Assembly: GCA_947579605.1 (NCBI GenBank)
Contig: OX388317.1
Coordinates: forward strand, 20,727,384 to 20,791,383
Direction: 5' to 3'
DNA: 64,000 nucleotides
Origin: Athripsodes cinereus
Taxonomy: Eukaryota; Arthropoda; Insecta; Trichoptera; Leptoceridae
Part shown: positions 10,690-22,940 of the stretch, piece by piece
Position numbering within the stretch: position 1 is the stretch's first letter
Layout: every line of letters starts with the position of its first letter
Position numbers and translations under genes: made by a program
The notes under the pieces: generated by a model
Seen by the model: only the letters and a program-made list of their open reading frames with translations
Told to the model about the DNA's origin: nothing
Database searches by the model: none

Positions 10690-11069
10690 CGTTTTTTTCA
10701 TCCACTTCATCTAGGTACTAGTCAGACCTAAAGCAAGTTAATTGATATGAACTTTCAAAACCTGCACAGGTGTTGTCATCTATTTAATTGCATAATATAC
10801 CTAACTTCTCTAATTCGTTTGTTTTAGTTTTTATTTTCTGTCGCTAGCAAATGTTTTTTCTTCTTCTCTTGTTTTATAGTTTGACCGTCTTACTTCTTTT
10901 TATTGCAGTTGTTTTTTTATTGCTCGACAGTATGTCGATATGGAAAAAGACATAAAACTTCAGTACTTTATTGACTATACAGTATTCAATCTTCCTCCTG
11001 AACCTTACGTGTTTTTTATCATTTCTAGTAGATGAGCTGAAAATGTACTATTTCATTACCAATCAGTTG
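10690..11069. other. Unassigned T-rich sequence
   Basis: Lies between SINE-A and the LINE-1 fragment. No coding continuation upstream of the LINE-1 similarity could be followed here. Confidence 0.4.
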
Positions 11070-11724
11070 GTTTTATGTGGTAAAAGTCTGAAAGATCGTG
11101 TGCGTAACAGTGATATACGAAAGGAATGTGAAATGAAAGTTGGTGTAATAACAAGGATGAATGTAAATAAGTTAAATGGTTTGGGCACGTGGAAAGAAGA
11201 ATGAGGACAGAATGACTACACTGAGAAAAATACTAACGAAATTTCACAACGAATCATTGGTACGTACTATCAGATTAGGACCAGAGATCGTACAAACGAT
11301 TCATTAGTACGAATCTATAATATTAACTCTTCGCAAACAAGTTGTTGGTAAATTTACCAATGATTTGTTTGCGAAGAGTTAATATTATAGATTTATACCA
11401 ATGAATCGTTTGTACGATCTCTGGTCCTAATCTGATAGTACTGTACCAATGATTCGTTTTGAGTATTTTTCTCAGTGTAAAAAGATATATTTGGCTGAGA
11501 GGAATGGTGCTCGGAGACGTGGACGTCCGAGGATTAAATGGCAAGATTAGTTAAATCAAATCCTACAGGACGGTCACGTGTTGAGCACATTGAACAGGAG
11601 AGCATGCATGAAGAATTGTATGACAGTGACGGAAGCGAAAGATGTATGCAAGGATTGAAGGAAGTGGCGCTCGATCCTTTCTGCCTACCCCACAAGGGAA
11701 GCGGCGTGATGGTATGTATGTATG
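11070..11724 (+). pseudogene. LINE-1 C-terminal coding end, split by a MITE
   Basis: The frame starts at LCGKSLKDRVRNSDIRKEC and runs to NKLNGLGTWKEE in the left part (about 11072-11203). After the 259-bp insert at 11219-11477 the protein resumes as KKIYLAERNGARRRGRPR, followed by the conserved RRACMKNC...EAKDVCKD...WRSILSAYP end and a stop. If the insert and one TA are removed the two halves read in one frame (ED-RMTKKIYLAERN). Three internal stops remain (after KWQD, KD and REAA), so the copy was already decaying or decayed later. The 3' end is CTGCCTACCCCACAAGGGAA, then GCGGCGTGATGGTATG. Confidence 0.85.
11219..11477. mobile_element. Palindromic MITE with TA duplication (mariner/Tc1-type ends)
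   Basis: The element begins CACTGAGAAAAATACT and ends AGTATTTTTCTCAGTG, flanked by TA on both sides (11217-11218 and 11478-11479). The two arms are inverted copies across almost the full 259 bases, meeting at GGTAAATTTACC (11347-11358). Short ACGAATCATTGGTA-like motifs recur within each arm. There is no transposase. TA duplication and CACTG ends suggest mobilisation by a Tc1/mariner-type enzyme, which is inference. It interrupts LINE-1 coding sequence, so it is younger than that LINE-1 copy. Confidence 0.92.
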
Positions 11725-11871
11725 ATGTTTTGTACGATTTTACTTCTCTTAGAAGTGATTGTTAATGACACAAGTATTTATATGGAGATTAAAGAATGGT
11801 CATTTTCAGTAGCATAAGATGAAAAATGGTGACTTTTGTGCATTGAAGTATTTGTAAATTTATTGATTACT

Positions 11872-12240
11872 AGCTGACCCGGCAAACGTTGTTTGTTAAA
11901 TACATTATTTATTTGCCATATACCTTGTATATCGACCGGAATTGAAAATGATTGAATTACTAATATCGCTATTAAAAAATAGGTGTTGATGGTAGAAGGG
12001 TGAAAATTTAGGGCTGTATGTGTTTTTTAATAGTTCGCCATAATTTTTTTTTTTTAAAAATTGTAAAAAAAAACAAAAATTCGTGGTGGACCACCCTTAA
12101 CTTTAAGGGGTATGAAAAATAAATGTTGGCCTATTCTCAGACCTACCCGATAAACACACAAAGTTTCATCAAAATCGGTCTAGCCGTTTCCGAGGAGTAT
12201 GATAACAAACACTGTGACACGAGAATTGTATAAATATTAG
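11872..12240 (+). mobile_element. CTAGCTGACCCGG repeat copy 1
   Basis: Starts CTAGCTGACCCGGCAAACG, passes AATATCGCTATTAAAAAATA and GTGGACCACC, and ends TTTCATCAAAATCGGTCTAG, CCGTTTCCGAGGAG and GTGACACGAGAATT. A second copy lies at 54125-54450. I recall this sequence as widespread in insect genomes and consider it the 3' end of an RTE-type or SINE-like retroelement. No protein is encoded here. Confidence 0.75.
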
Positions 12241-12439
12241 ATTTGAAGACATTTTCATATCCCTTAATCTTACAACGTATTGAATCTTGTTAATCTCGTC
12301 AAATATCAATTTCGTATTTTTAAAAATAGACTTCTTAGTTTCAAAAGAACAAATATAATACAAAAGCGAGTATTCTAACAATATTTAAAAAAACATCAGT
12401 AAAACTGGCGAATGTAAAACTGTACTTACACATTTTTTT

Positions 12440-12545
12440 TTAAATAATAACAATAGTAAACTTTATTGCACAATAAAAGACATACATAATAATTGCAATG
12501 GTCTTGTTTATCGCAGAAGCGATATCTTCCAACTAACATCGAAGA
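12440..12545 (-). mobile_element. LINE 3' end (hairpin type)
   Basis: On the minus strand it reads GTTGGAAGATATCGCTTCTG, then CGATAAACAAGACCATTGCAA and TGTGCAATAAAGTTTACTATTG. A small CGCTTCTGCG hairpin precedes an AATAAAGTTTA end. The layout matches 53012-53112. It is non-coding, and its LINE family is unknown. Confidence 0.5.
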
Positions 12546-13892
12546 CTTAACTTAATACCCCTTTCTACAGTTACTTAGCAAGACATTTTATCAAGAAGCC
12601 CATTTTGAGTTTATTTATAGACTTTAACACAAAGGACATTTTTTATATATAAAGAAGATAGTTTTTTTAGTAATGACATGAAATAAAATTATACTAACTA
12701 CGCACTCATATCGTATACAAGCGTATAAAAATAATTTTATTATTTTTCACGCTTTGAAAAAACTTTTCAGATGAAAATTGTCGAGTAGGCATTTTTTTCA
12801 CATGTACTTACATACTGTGAAGATATTTCACTTTAATATTTCCGCTTAAATGATATCCGCCGAGTAATTTACTAAAAACATATATCTATTATATACATGG
12901 ATACTGAAATATATGACAAAACTATGAAATCATTTACTAGATTTGACGTAACTATAAGATTATAATAAATCAATATATTTTCGGTTATTAATGTTGTCGC
13001 AATGAACAATATGTACATTTGGCTGGTTGCAACATATTAAGTAAGAGAAATACATAGTTTTGTATTTTTATTATAATCTTAAAAATGTCATCCTGCATTG
13101 AGACCATAACAGCTTTTGACCAAGGCGATCTCAGCAGGAAAGAATATTTATTCTAAAAGTCAGAGAATACGTGAATATTGATTGGAAATATCAAAACACG
13201 CTAGGAGCTATTTCCATGGACCAAAAATAAGAAAAGTTTTGAGCCCTACTTGATGAAACACAAAATACTTGAGTATCATATTCTTCCATGCCTTTTTTGA
13301 GCCCCAATGGTTACTCCGTGTACCTACTACTAATCAAAAATAATTCAAACATTCATAGATTTCTCTTGATAAAATCAAGCTATATTCACGAAAGCGCTCG
13401 GGTATATAATATCATAAGTGTGAAAAAATAAGAGTGTGTTTGTTTTATAAATTTTTAGAATTCATAACTTAGCCAATTTTTAAGAATCACCGAACACAAC
13501 ACTTGCATCGTGTGTAGATGAAGTTAGTCGTGGACAAGATGCAAATCTCGAACTTCCCCACAAGAATTTCAAATTTCTTTCGAGATACCACGAGGAATAA
13601 TAGTTGTAAAATAGTTAATATAGCGCAAATAGATATTTGATGAGACTCCCGGATTATTATCATTCCAAAAGAAATTGTTAACTCAACTGTATAGGAAGTA
13701 GGAAACTTTTCTCATTTGCACCCCGTATATGAGACGCGAGGGTCGTGTCGCTTCAACCACATTTCAGAAAAGAGGGAGATGATTTTTTCATTAAAGGTTA
13801 AAAGAGACGTATAATATGTGGGGTAAATAGAAAAGTTTCTGGGAATTTATAGAAAAAATCAAAGGACATTTTAAATATTTAGTAATCCTATC
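12546..13892. other. Unassigned AT-rich sequence
   Basis: 1.3 kb without recognised repeat or coding motif. It is slightly less AT-rich between 13080 and 13270 and between 13700 and 13780, where no frame stays open. Confidence 0.45.
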
Positions 13893-14040
13893 GAGTTCGT
13901 CGGTAGCCTGGAGGTAGAGTCTCATCCTCATGCACAAGGGGTGCGCAGAATCCCCTTTCATGGACTGTGAGATGGACCCGTGGACATGGACCCCTCTAGC
14001 TTACTGTGAAACGTGTATAAGGATGTATTATGGGTATGTA
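13893..14040 (+). mobile_element. SINE-A, rearranged internally
   Basis: Starts GAGTTCGTCGGTAGCCTGGA and keeps the A-box region GCCTGGAGGTAGAGTCTC. The B-box GGTTCGATCCC is replaced by a partly duplicated, scrambled stretch (13940-13990, with GGACCC-like repeats). The 3' part TAGCTTACTGTGAAACGTGT, then ATAAGGATGTATTATGGGTA, is intact. Loss of the B box means it should not be transcribed. Confidence 0.82.
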
Positions 14041-14424
14041 AAAAAATCGCTAAGATTAGCAATGTTTTACATATAGTTTGTAATTACACATTTTCTTATA
14101 TATTCTTAAATAGCAATTGTTTTAAGAAAAATCACTCACCAATTCAAATATGTCCAATGTCAAGATTAGCCTCCTCCATATTTTCCATGCATTTTTCTCG
14201 TATACCTTTTGCGATCAAAAAAGCTACCAGCTTTTCTAGTCATCGGACCATCATCGTGTAAAAGATCTTCCTTTATATATTTTGTCTTCATGAAGTCTAG
14301 CCCATAATCCGTTTTGTACATGTCAAATCTTTCAATCTAACAACATCCTTCATAGCATCATTAATCACGTTATAATTCTGATTTTTTAACAGTTCTTTGC
14401 TGTGTTTTTTTACATTATCATAAG
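14041..14424. other. Unassigned sequence
   Basis: Begins right after SINE-A. The open frame beginning in its 3' end (14013-14261) reads through AT-rich sequence and has no domain. Confidence 0.4.
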
Positions 14425-14565
14425 GAAGTTTGTCACCCATTCAGAATACCTTAAGTTGTATGCCACTGAAAAGACGATCTGTGCGTTCATTATATGCAAT
14501 AAATACGCTGGTTCACCATTTCTATAAGATGCCATAATAGGGTAAACAAGTAGATAAAGTTAGCT
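14425..14565 (+). mobile_element. SINE-B 3' part, strongly decayed
   Basis: GGAAGTTTGTCACCCATTCA, then GAATACC ... GCCACTGAAAAGACGATCTG ... AGATGCCATAATAGGGTA follows the order of SINE-B landmarks (TTTGCCACCCATCCTGAATG, GGCACGAAGAGGACAG, GATATGCCGTGATGGTA) with many changes. Confidence 0.5.
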
Positions 14566-16000
14566 GGGTAAAATATCAATGAACATATCATCTCATTGTG
14601 TATGTATAAGTAGTTATAAGAAAAAGATGAAAAATAATATAAGTATTTTAGGTACTAGTATATTATAATATATATCATAATAAAAAGCATGAACAATAAA
14701 AATCTTTTCTTTTGAACTTATATATTTCCTTGAAGTTACAAGGGGAAGGTTTGAAGATATCGATGGATGTATTATATTTCATATATTAATATGTTATTCC
14801 TACTAGGATTTACGCCCATATAAAAATTTGAAGTGGATTTTTTCATTTTAATGAAAGATTCGACATATTACACCATGTACAATTTCAATTCGGCTGTGAG
14901 TCATAACACTTTTTCTGAAGCGCAAAAACGTGAGTTTATTTTATTTTTACGTGAGTTGTCACATTTAGTTGTGACATCACATTTACGCACAAATAGAGTA
15001 GGTACACTCGCATACGCGCTTCTGAATGTCATTTTTTTGACATAGTAATTGCACGCAGTAATTCATTAAGTTGAATTTACACATAACAGTAAAGTGGCAT
15101 ATATTATGCCACTAGTGGTGCGCCATTAATTGCAATATGTTAATAGCCAAAGTGCAACTGTCAGTATTACTCCAACCATGGCGCTGTCGATATTGTGCCT
15201 ACAGGCACGCAGTTAGTCCATTATTAGTTCTCACTATTGAGATACCCAGTAGTAGGTTAATCAAGAATCGGGGGATACAGTTTTTGATTCCTCAAAATAT
15301 TGTCAACTTTAAGTCAGTCAAAGTATTAATTAGTAAAAAATCATGAGAAAAATAAAGCTGTAAAATGTCAAAATTAATCGCTGTTTAAAAAACTCAAGTA
15401 TATACTAACTTTTTAATGTTTACTTTTTGATACCCTTAGTTTTTATAGCCCTTATTTAAGAATTTAGTGTTTATATAAATACACCCATGAATATGTGAAA
15501 TATTAATATATATGAAAAGATGTTGTTGCGGAAAGTCCATACATCAAATGAAAGGAGCGTGGCATAATCTCTTCACAAAGGAGATTCTTACTCGCATTAA
15601 AACCTTTTGCCTTTTCGACTATGCCGACATACAAAACTTTTAGGTCTTATTTCAAAAGCTTCTTTGTGCGGCAGTGGTGTGCCTTCAACACACACAAAAT
15701 ACTAATTTATGCCTAAAATGTCAGTTTTTTAAAGAGCCTTTTTTGTAGCACATGATGATGACGTCTGGCTTTTTCATTTTTCTCTAACACATAATTGTCT
15801 CCAGTGCAAACCCTGAGTGACACCACAGTCCTGCATATCCTGCTTTACCGCCTTCAGTCACTTGCGTTTGAGCCTACATCAAAACTTATCACATAACCTT
15901 TTTATTACGACCAATTTGCTGGATCTCACCTCAAATATCACGTTCACCTAAATTCCTACAAATAAAGACTAGATTGAATAAAAAGTAAACTGGATTAAAC
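14566..16000. other. Unassigned sequence with one clear hairpin
   Basis: Contains the 19-base hairpin GTGGCATATATTATGCCAC at 15094-15112. 15530-15900 is less AT-rich but encodes no recognised protein on either strand. Confidence 0.4.
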
Positions 16001-16318
16001 TATTCTATACTATACTCTCACGCCGTGTCCCAAGTGTGGTAAACAGAGAGAACAGATCGCCAAATAGATCTATCTTTACACATTTCCTTCGCTTCCTCCA
16101 CATTCATACAGTCTCTCATGCACGCACGTCGGTTCCTCTTACGCAACACACGGCCGTCCTTGAGAATTTGACCCACGTGATCTAGCCATGTGGTTCTCGG
16201 ACGCCTGCGTTTCAGACAAGTGCATCCTCTTTGTCATCTTTATCTCTTTCATTCGTTCAACATGTCCAAACCACCGTAGCTTATTCACGCGCATTCTGTC
16301 CACAACACTCTTCTGTAT
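16001..16318 (-). pseudogene. LINE-1 C-terminal end, best preserved copy
   Basis: On the minus strand SVVDRMRVNKLRWFGHVERM leads to MKEIKMTKRMHLSETQ. After a single-base shift comes RRRPRTTWLDHVGQILKDG, then RACMRDCMNVEEAKEMCKDR and SIWRSVLSVYHTWDTA with a stop. The stop lies about 15 bases from the end, and the end is ACTTGGGACACGGCGTGAGA, then GTATAGTATAG. A stop this close to a TATAG simple-repeat tail fits an RTE-type LINE, which has a very short 3' untranslated region. The last 35 bases are the part shared with SINE-B. Confidence 0.88.
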
Positions 16319-16846
16319 TAAACTGGATTAAACAACGTCTGAAATTTCTTACTCCCCCACCCCTTACAAGTTTTTTAAGATACAACATTGGTCTATGAGA
16401 TTTGAGATCAATGACTACTATTCATATCGAAAGCAGGACCAAGATAAGTTTAGTCCTGCCACTGATGTCTTAATACTTTGAGGAACTTTTAATATTTTTT
16501 TCATATAAACCTATTTAGCTTTATTACGCACAATAAATAATTTATTTTCATAATATTCTTTTCATCCACTTACTTAATCTTATTAGTTTATTTGGTTTAA
16601 CTATCAATATTCTTATGAAAAAACTTTTTTTGCTTACTTATTAACGTAGTTCAAATATATTGATACAATGAAATAACTCCTTACAGAGAAAGGGAAGTCA
16701 AAGTGAGTCAAATATTATATTATGGTGAAAGTAATACAGTGTTTTATTTAATTTGTTTTTCCATAAATATAACGACTAAAATAAATTACTTCTACAAAAT
16801 TTTAGTACTTTCTTTACATTATATCTTATAAAACATTTTTTTTGAC
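16319..16846. other. Unassigned AT-rich sequence
   Basis: Nothing recognised. LINE-1 similarity ends at about 16318. Confidence 0.4.
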
Positions 16847-16905
16847 AATTATAGAAAATAGAATTACTGCTTCACTAGACTTGAGTCTGTTCTGAGGCAG
16901 TATCC
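16847..16905 (+). repeat. Repeat F copy 1
   Basis: GACAATTATAGAAAATAGAA, TTACTGC, TTCACTAGACTTGAGTCTGT, then TCTGAGGCAGTA matches 62396-62456 on the same strand. Its type is unknown. A LINE 3' end in inverse orientation is possible. Confidence 0.5.
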
Positions 16906-18305
16906 ATGCACATGATTGTGTTATTCTAAATCAGTTTTTGTAAAGCACCGTGTGTAGAATACTGTCATTTGATATTATAATTATATTGAACTGTCAATCG
17001 ATATATATCGGCAAAAGTATTCCAGGTTTCTCAATAAATTAAAGTGAGAAATTAACTGTAATTTTTAATAAAAATAAATACTTTCATTAATATAAATTTT
17101 CACTCTGTGAACGAACAGACTATATTTTTTATTATTTCTATTACAATGAACTTACACAAAGTTATTGCATGTACTATATAATAATTTATAAGTGAAGTAT
17201 CTGCTAAAATTTCTTTATAAATTTGCTCTGCACTCACGATACGAATACAGAAGACTTTGATAATTAGCTCAGTATTTGTTTTTATACGTTTTTGTTTAAT
17301 TTTCTTGCGTTATAGTCACATCACACTTTAATATAAAAGTGAAATATTATGGATGTCACTTACTAACAAGTTAATACACTCAACTTACTCTAAGGGTGCA
17401 GTCATATATTTTTTAGTAAAATTAACCAATACAAGCCCTTCTATCAATTTACCTATCCATATCATCTAGACTTCATCCACTAATGGAGTACTTAATGCCA
17501 GAGCTGTGCTCTATGTTCAGATGTGCCATTTAAAATCATAAAAAAATCAAGAATTCAAATGTCTGCAAAATTTTAAGAATACCCACTTTTTATAGTACAC
17601 TCAAAAACTGACGTAAAAAAGAGAGAGATTTATTTCATTCCAAGCAGTCCGTGGAAACACAGATTCCATATAATTTCCATATGACATTGCAAATCTAAAG
17701 ATTCATAGTATTTAATACTGAAAATCATGAATTTCATGACTGAATATTATTATTACCATCAACTTCAGTACTACCTGAAATATTATTATTATCCGTATCC
17801 CGAAATAGCAGTTTGTTGACGGGTCCATTGTACTATGTAACTAATGCAGTAAATATAATTTATTTATTCAAATAATAATAACGGATATTCGAATAATAAC
17901 GGAATGCACTACTGGAGGTATGTATATTATGTAACAACAATAATAATAGTAGTACCTACTGATTGTAGTTTTGTAATAAATCTGAGCTCCGCCGTGTGCA
18001 GGATAATAACACTCACAATGGATTCTAAATTTTATACATCTCTCTAAAATAGGTCTGAATTGAATATTTAGGAACTGTTATTTTTTTAGTCACTCAGTTC
18101 CCGACGATTCTGAGAGCAGTCTCTTATACTATAGAATTCACATTATTATAGCCAAAATGATACAAATTTTAGCACAGTGAATAACAAAGAGATCTCGTTA
18201 CCTTTGTGATATGAAGATAGATATAAAAATAACAACAGTGATTTGTTCACTTTTTATTCAAATGATGCTATACGCCAACACATTTAGCCAATATCTGTTG
18301 TCTCT
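16906..18305. other. Unassigned AT-rich sequence
   Basis: 1.4 kb with no recognised element. 17870-17910 has a small imperfect repeat of AATAATAACGGATATTCG type. Confidence 0.45.
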
Positions 18306-18385
18306 GGAGAGACTATGGTACTGGCTGGGTCAAGTTTTGAGTATGCCCAATTAAAGTTAGTCAAAAAAGCATTGTTTTTCATCCA
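18306..18385 (+). mobile_element. LINE-2 short coding fragment
   Basis: TGGTACTGGCTGGGTCAAGT encodes WYWLGQVLSMPN, corresponding to WLLGHVLRMPND of the longer LINE-2 copy at 46954. Stops follow within a few codons. The fragment is old and short. Confidence 0.55.
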
Positions 18386-20379
18386 CATGAGCTCTGACGA
18401 TATGAATGGTTTCGTCGACATGAATGGTTTTTCTGTGTAATAAGAGAATTGTTAAGAGATTTTTGATATTTTGAAGTCACTATGATGGAGTGAAAGGTGA
18501 ATGAATTTGTATGAAATTTCTGTAGTTTAAAAAAAAGCTTGTTGCATAAAGTTAAAAGTAAAGAAATTATTCAACATTCCAAATGATTATCGAAACATTA
18601 AGAAAATGTGCCTTATATGTCAAATAATCTTATTTATGGAATACTGTTTTCATTCTGTGAACTTAAGAGGAATGTTTCAAGATGGAGAACAAAGAATGAA
18701 GGGAACAGATGTTTAAATAATAATTTTATCTACAATAAATCACTGTTATTTTAACAGCGCATGAGATAATGACGCTTCAATTCACCTCCTGACACGTTAC
18801 CCCGTGATAGATATACATACATTCAAGGGGTGTGAATGTATCAAAATGTGTTGATAATTCACACTCGGAGAATAATAATGATAATATTACTATCCCATAC
18901 ATAACATAGCATAATATTATAACACCCTCGTCACTGTCTTTGGTGAAATTCTCATTCATCTGATAATCACAGTTCTGTGATTTGTTGTGATTATTAAGGA
19001 GCTATGTATGTTGTCGTGTTTTGAGAACATTATCAGTGATTTAACTTTTTTTTTAAAACGTTACAACATGATATAATATCAACACGATAGATTCATCGGA
19101 ACGTATATTGAGTCTGTTAATATGTATATGCGATTTATATCATTTTATGAATAACAGTTGTGTGAACAAAGAGCTTTCAATTGAATGGAAAAATATGTTT
19201 TATACAGACCTCGTTAATTTTGCTTCTTGTTTGGACGACACTGAGAATGTCAAAGATTATATTTAGATAACCTCTTTTATTGCTCCATGCTTTTATTACC
19301 CTGTCAGGTGATTTTCCCATAAGTTACGAAATGAAAATAAGCTTATTTTAACAATAGCAATATTTGCTGGTTGGCAATGTTGTGTCCCAGTTAACGAAGC
19401 ATAATTTTGGCTAAGTCGAACGTCCGTTCGAAAAAAGTCGGCATTTTTTTATTCCGTCTGCGCTGATAGCTTGACGAACATTTTTGTTCTGTATGCCGGT
19501 AGAAATTTATGTATTGAAAACAAATAACATAAAAATTAAAAAAAAAGTATAGCAAACGTCGTTACTCACTTTGAAAATATAGTAGGTAAGTGTTTTTTTT
19601 TTACTGCGGCACATATCGCCTTAACGCAAATTGACTTTTGTGGTAGAATTTCGTTTGGATATTAGAAAATGTGATTAAATGTACTTATTCCATGTGACAC
19701 CAAGTACACTTTAAATTCAAAGTACATTCCCAAAATATATTATTTCAATTATTTACGCATTCTGAATATTATTATAAGTTTTTCGTCGCTTCGGATCATT
19801 CTAGTACTCGTGCAGGAAATTACTTATGTTTGTACATTTTTTTTTGTTTTCATTTCATTTATTTCCTTATAATTTCCATATACTTTAATCTACGCGTATG
19901 TAGGAAATGTTAAGAAATGATATGAATTTTACAAAATACATATGGAATTTAAATGAATTCTAAATTTTCGAGTGTAACTTTGTGGAATGATGTTCTAATA
20001 ATTATCAATTGTAATGTTTTCAGCAAGTGCATTCTTTTCAAAAGCACAAGACAGCTTTGTGAGTATGGCATTATAAAATATATTAACTATCTGCATGATA
20101 TTTCATTCTGATGCATAAGCTTTTTCAGTAATCTGCCATCTACAGGACACATCATATTGCTCACCTTAGATTTATATTAGATATGTATTTAATACCTGGG
20201 ACCTATGAATTTAATTCATTTCTTAAATCCACTCGTTTCCCTCTCTGGAAGAAACGAAAGTATTCAAAGCAAGGTTAAAGATTGTATGGTTAGGAAGGTA
20301 TTATGATTCTTATATAGGCCTTGTGTAGGTTTCTTCCACTTCACGGTGCATTTTTCAAATATTCTTGTTTTTTTTAAAA
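18386..20379. other. Unassigned AT-rich 2 kb
   Basis: No tandem repeat, inverted-repeat element or coding motif was found. A few T and A homopolymers occur (19045, 19588). This is one of the emptiest stretches of the window. Confidence 0.5.
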
Positions 20380-20544
20380 AAAAGATATATCTGGGTTTTG
20401 TTATAAACCCAAATACAACCTCATACACCTTTCACGGTAAGCTAAAAGCTTGTGTCGTGAAAGGGGAGTTTGCCGGCACCTGGGATCGAACCACGGACCC
20501 CCTGTTCACGAGGCCGAGGCTCTACCTCCAGGCTACCGACGAAC
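20380..20544 (-). mobile_element. SINE-A, near-complete copy
   Basis: On the minus strand: GTTCGTCGGTAGCCTGGAGG, TAGAGCCTCGGCCTCGTG, then the B box GGTTCGATCCC, CAGGTGCCGGCAAACTCC, CCTTTCACGACACAAGCTTT, AGCTTACCGTGAAAGGTG and a 3' end at AACCCAGATATATC. Both A and B boxes of the tRNA-like pol III promoter are present. About 18 T bases (plus strand) separate it from a second SINE-A 3' fragment. Confidence 0.9.
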
Positions 20545-20559
20545 TTTTTTTTTTTTTTT

Positions 20560-20611
20560 TTTTAAAAAAAGATATATCTGGGTTTTGTTATAAACCCAAA
20601 TACAACAACGA
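20560..20611 (-). mobile_element. SINE-A 3' fragment next to the full copy
   Basis: Repeats the last 50 bases of SINE-A (AAAAAAAGATATATCTGGGT, then TTTGTTATAAACCCAAATAC on the plus strand) in the same orientation as the full copy. The pair could be a head-to-tail dimer or one SINE inserted into the A-rich tail of another. Confidence 0.85.
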
Positions 20612-22928
20612 ACTGTTTGTTATTATTATTAATGAAAATATTAAAAATTATCTGCTATAATTAATTGAAGGATATCCGCCTACCTCATGGATAGATGAGA
20701 AGTTTGGAGACTTCCATTAATCCAATCTTATTCCTACAATAATAATTTCTCCCACCCGAGAAGTGACATGTTGGGCAGTCTGATGAGTTTTTTAAAGCTT
20801 TATTTATTTAATAAACCAGAAACATACGATTATGTAAAATTTCTTAAAAGTACCCAAGTCTACTACTATGAAAGCCTATATCTAAAATATTCACATAACT
20901 ACTCAGCTTCGGGTACTTCGGCCTTAAATACGGCGGAAGAAAATATTTATATCGGAAGAATGTACCCAAAATAGCGTGAAATATAACATTTAATTTCACA
21001 CAAGATAAGAGTTGATTTCATTTCTCCCAATATCGCCTTTTCCAAAATAATCTTTTAATCAAGAAAGTTCAACTCTCACTATACCGCCTTTTAATTTACA
21101 GAACCGCTTCACCTATCTCATTCTCTGTCTCATTTCTTCTTTCAGACAAACTAATACAGGATCTACAAGAAATTACTAAAAGATTTTTCACACATTAATA
21201 TTATACAATGTTTTTTCATTGTCTCAACTTTTTTCTATCTGCGTCTTTTTACTAAGTAAGGTACCTCAAATTTCTGTTAATCAGTAGGTTAGAAAGGGAT
21301 CTTGATTGGTTTGCTCATTATTGTAATTAAGTGTAATATTTATTTTTATGACCGTATGATCCATAAAGAATAAATAAATACCCACTTCTAAAAAACACAA
21401 GTTTTTATTATGCAAGAAAAATAACAATTTATACCTTTTGGTACAAGTACCTAATAGTGAATTTAACATTACTTTGATTGTTTTCAAAGGTTTGGAATTG
21501 TTTTCTTCTTTTTTTTTGATAGTAGAAAATAAATTATACCCGTCTGTTGACATAAACTAAAATTAATCCACAAATTAAAGCTCTTGATAAATACCAAATA
21601 GGTACTAACAATGCAAATTGATAGTTCTAAAGTCTTCGGTTTTCGGATTTTATAAGCTCGATTTATAAAAAAATCACCCGTTGATAGATACTTAATTGTT
21701 CTCCAATATATCCAAACACATTTTACATTACTTTTTGTATGGCACCTGCAGCTATTATTTTTTTAATTGCTGCGTTCAATCTCCATTCTAACCACTGTAA
21801 TCCACTGTATTGCCCCCTCCGGAGTCGCAAATGGAAATCCCTCTAAATTCCAGATATCGAAATCATATATTGTTGTAGATTTTTTTTATATTGTTGTAAC
21901 ATGTCGAAATCACACCTTTTAAAACTAACCATCACCTAAAATAAACGTTATCCAAATGAGCGGTTTTTTTTCTATTTTTTCTGCCGCAGCCTGTAGAACT
22001 TATATAGCCTTTCTGAAACTTGGGAGACAAATAATAATAATAATTTCAGCAACAGGAAAAAGCGTCTTCCGTTTTCCATATGCTTTATACTTTAAACTTT
22101 GAAATTAATCTTGAAAATTTGAAGATTATCTTTTCAATTTCTACGTAGCGTTTGAATATCATTATTAAATTGTTTTTTGTGAATATTTTTGGAGAATAAT
22201 AACGTAATTTAAAACAACCTTACCCTTCTTTAATTTAATCTCCTTTTTATTACTTCCTTTCTTTTATATATTTTTTTTTAGTTTCATATATTTATAGGTT
22301 ATGTTCCGTTGAGTCTCCGACAAAGACTATTCTTCCTTTTCTGCAAGATTTCGATTCTGCTGTTGAAGGCAAATGTTCGTTTAACATTTATCGTAAAAGA
22401 CTTTTAATAATTTATAAATAATTAAAACACTGTTATATTTTCACTATATATTAAGACTTCACTATATGGTAGAGTTATATAGTTACAGTACAGAAAGATA
22501 AAACACTATGTTGCCGTTTATATTCCAAACCATCAATATTTAACCAAAAATGAGTTGTAATAGTTTTTATTTATAAATTTCAATAAATAAAACAATGGTA
22601 CCTACCTATAATACAAAATAATATTGACGTTTTCATTTCTCCATTTCAGTCTGGCAACAACGCAAACATTTAGCCACCACCATCATCGCCGATTAATGAT
22701 TTATTGCACTGTCAGGGATTGTCATAATATTTATTACTTTTCGATTCTCAATGTACTATCTGCCTGTGCTGTATATAATATGAACACTTTCTCGTTTAAA
22801 AATAAAAGTTCTTTTTTAAAATATGTATGTTTGTATTTTTCTGTGTAATTTTTGATTTTTCTTATTCGTTTTTAATTTTTTTCTTTTTTTGTGTGTTTTG
22901 CTTATTGATTTTATGATAGATTGAGTTT
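20612..22928. other. Unassigned AT-rich 2.3 kb
   Basis: No transposon protein or repeat family recognised. A small GC-richer patch at 21770-21850 and an (AAT)n run at 22028 stand out. Minus-strand frame 21281-21553 is low-complexity and not credible. Confidence 0.45.
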
Positions 22929-22940
22929 TATAACCAAAGC

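Noticed and set aside
11323..11544. 73-residue minus-strand frame
   Set aside because: It crosses the MITE palindrome and the LINE-1 junction. The repeated peptide motifs come from the inverted arms.
20346..20660. 104-residue plus-strand frame
   Set aside because: It is the antisense of SINE-A and its tail fragment plus a T homopolymer (FFFFFF).
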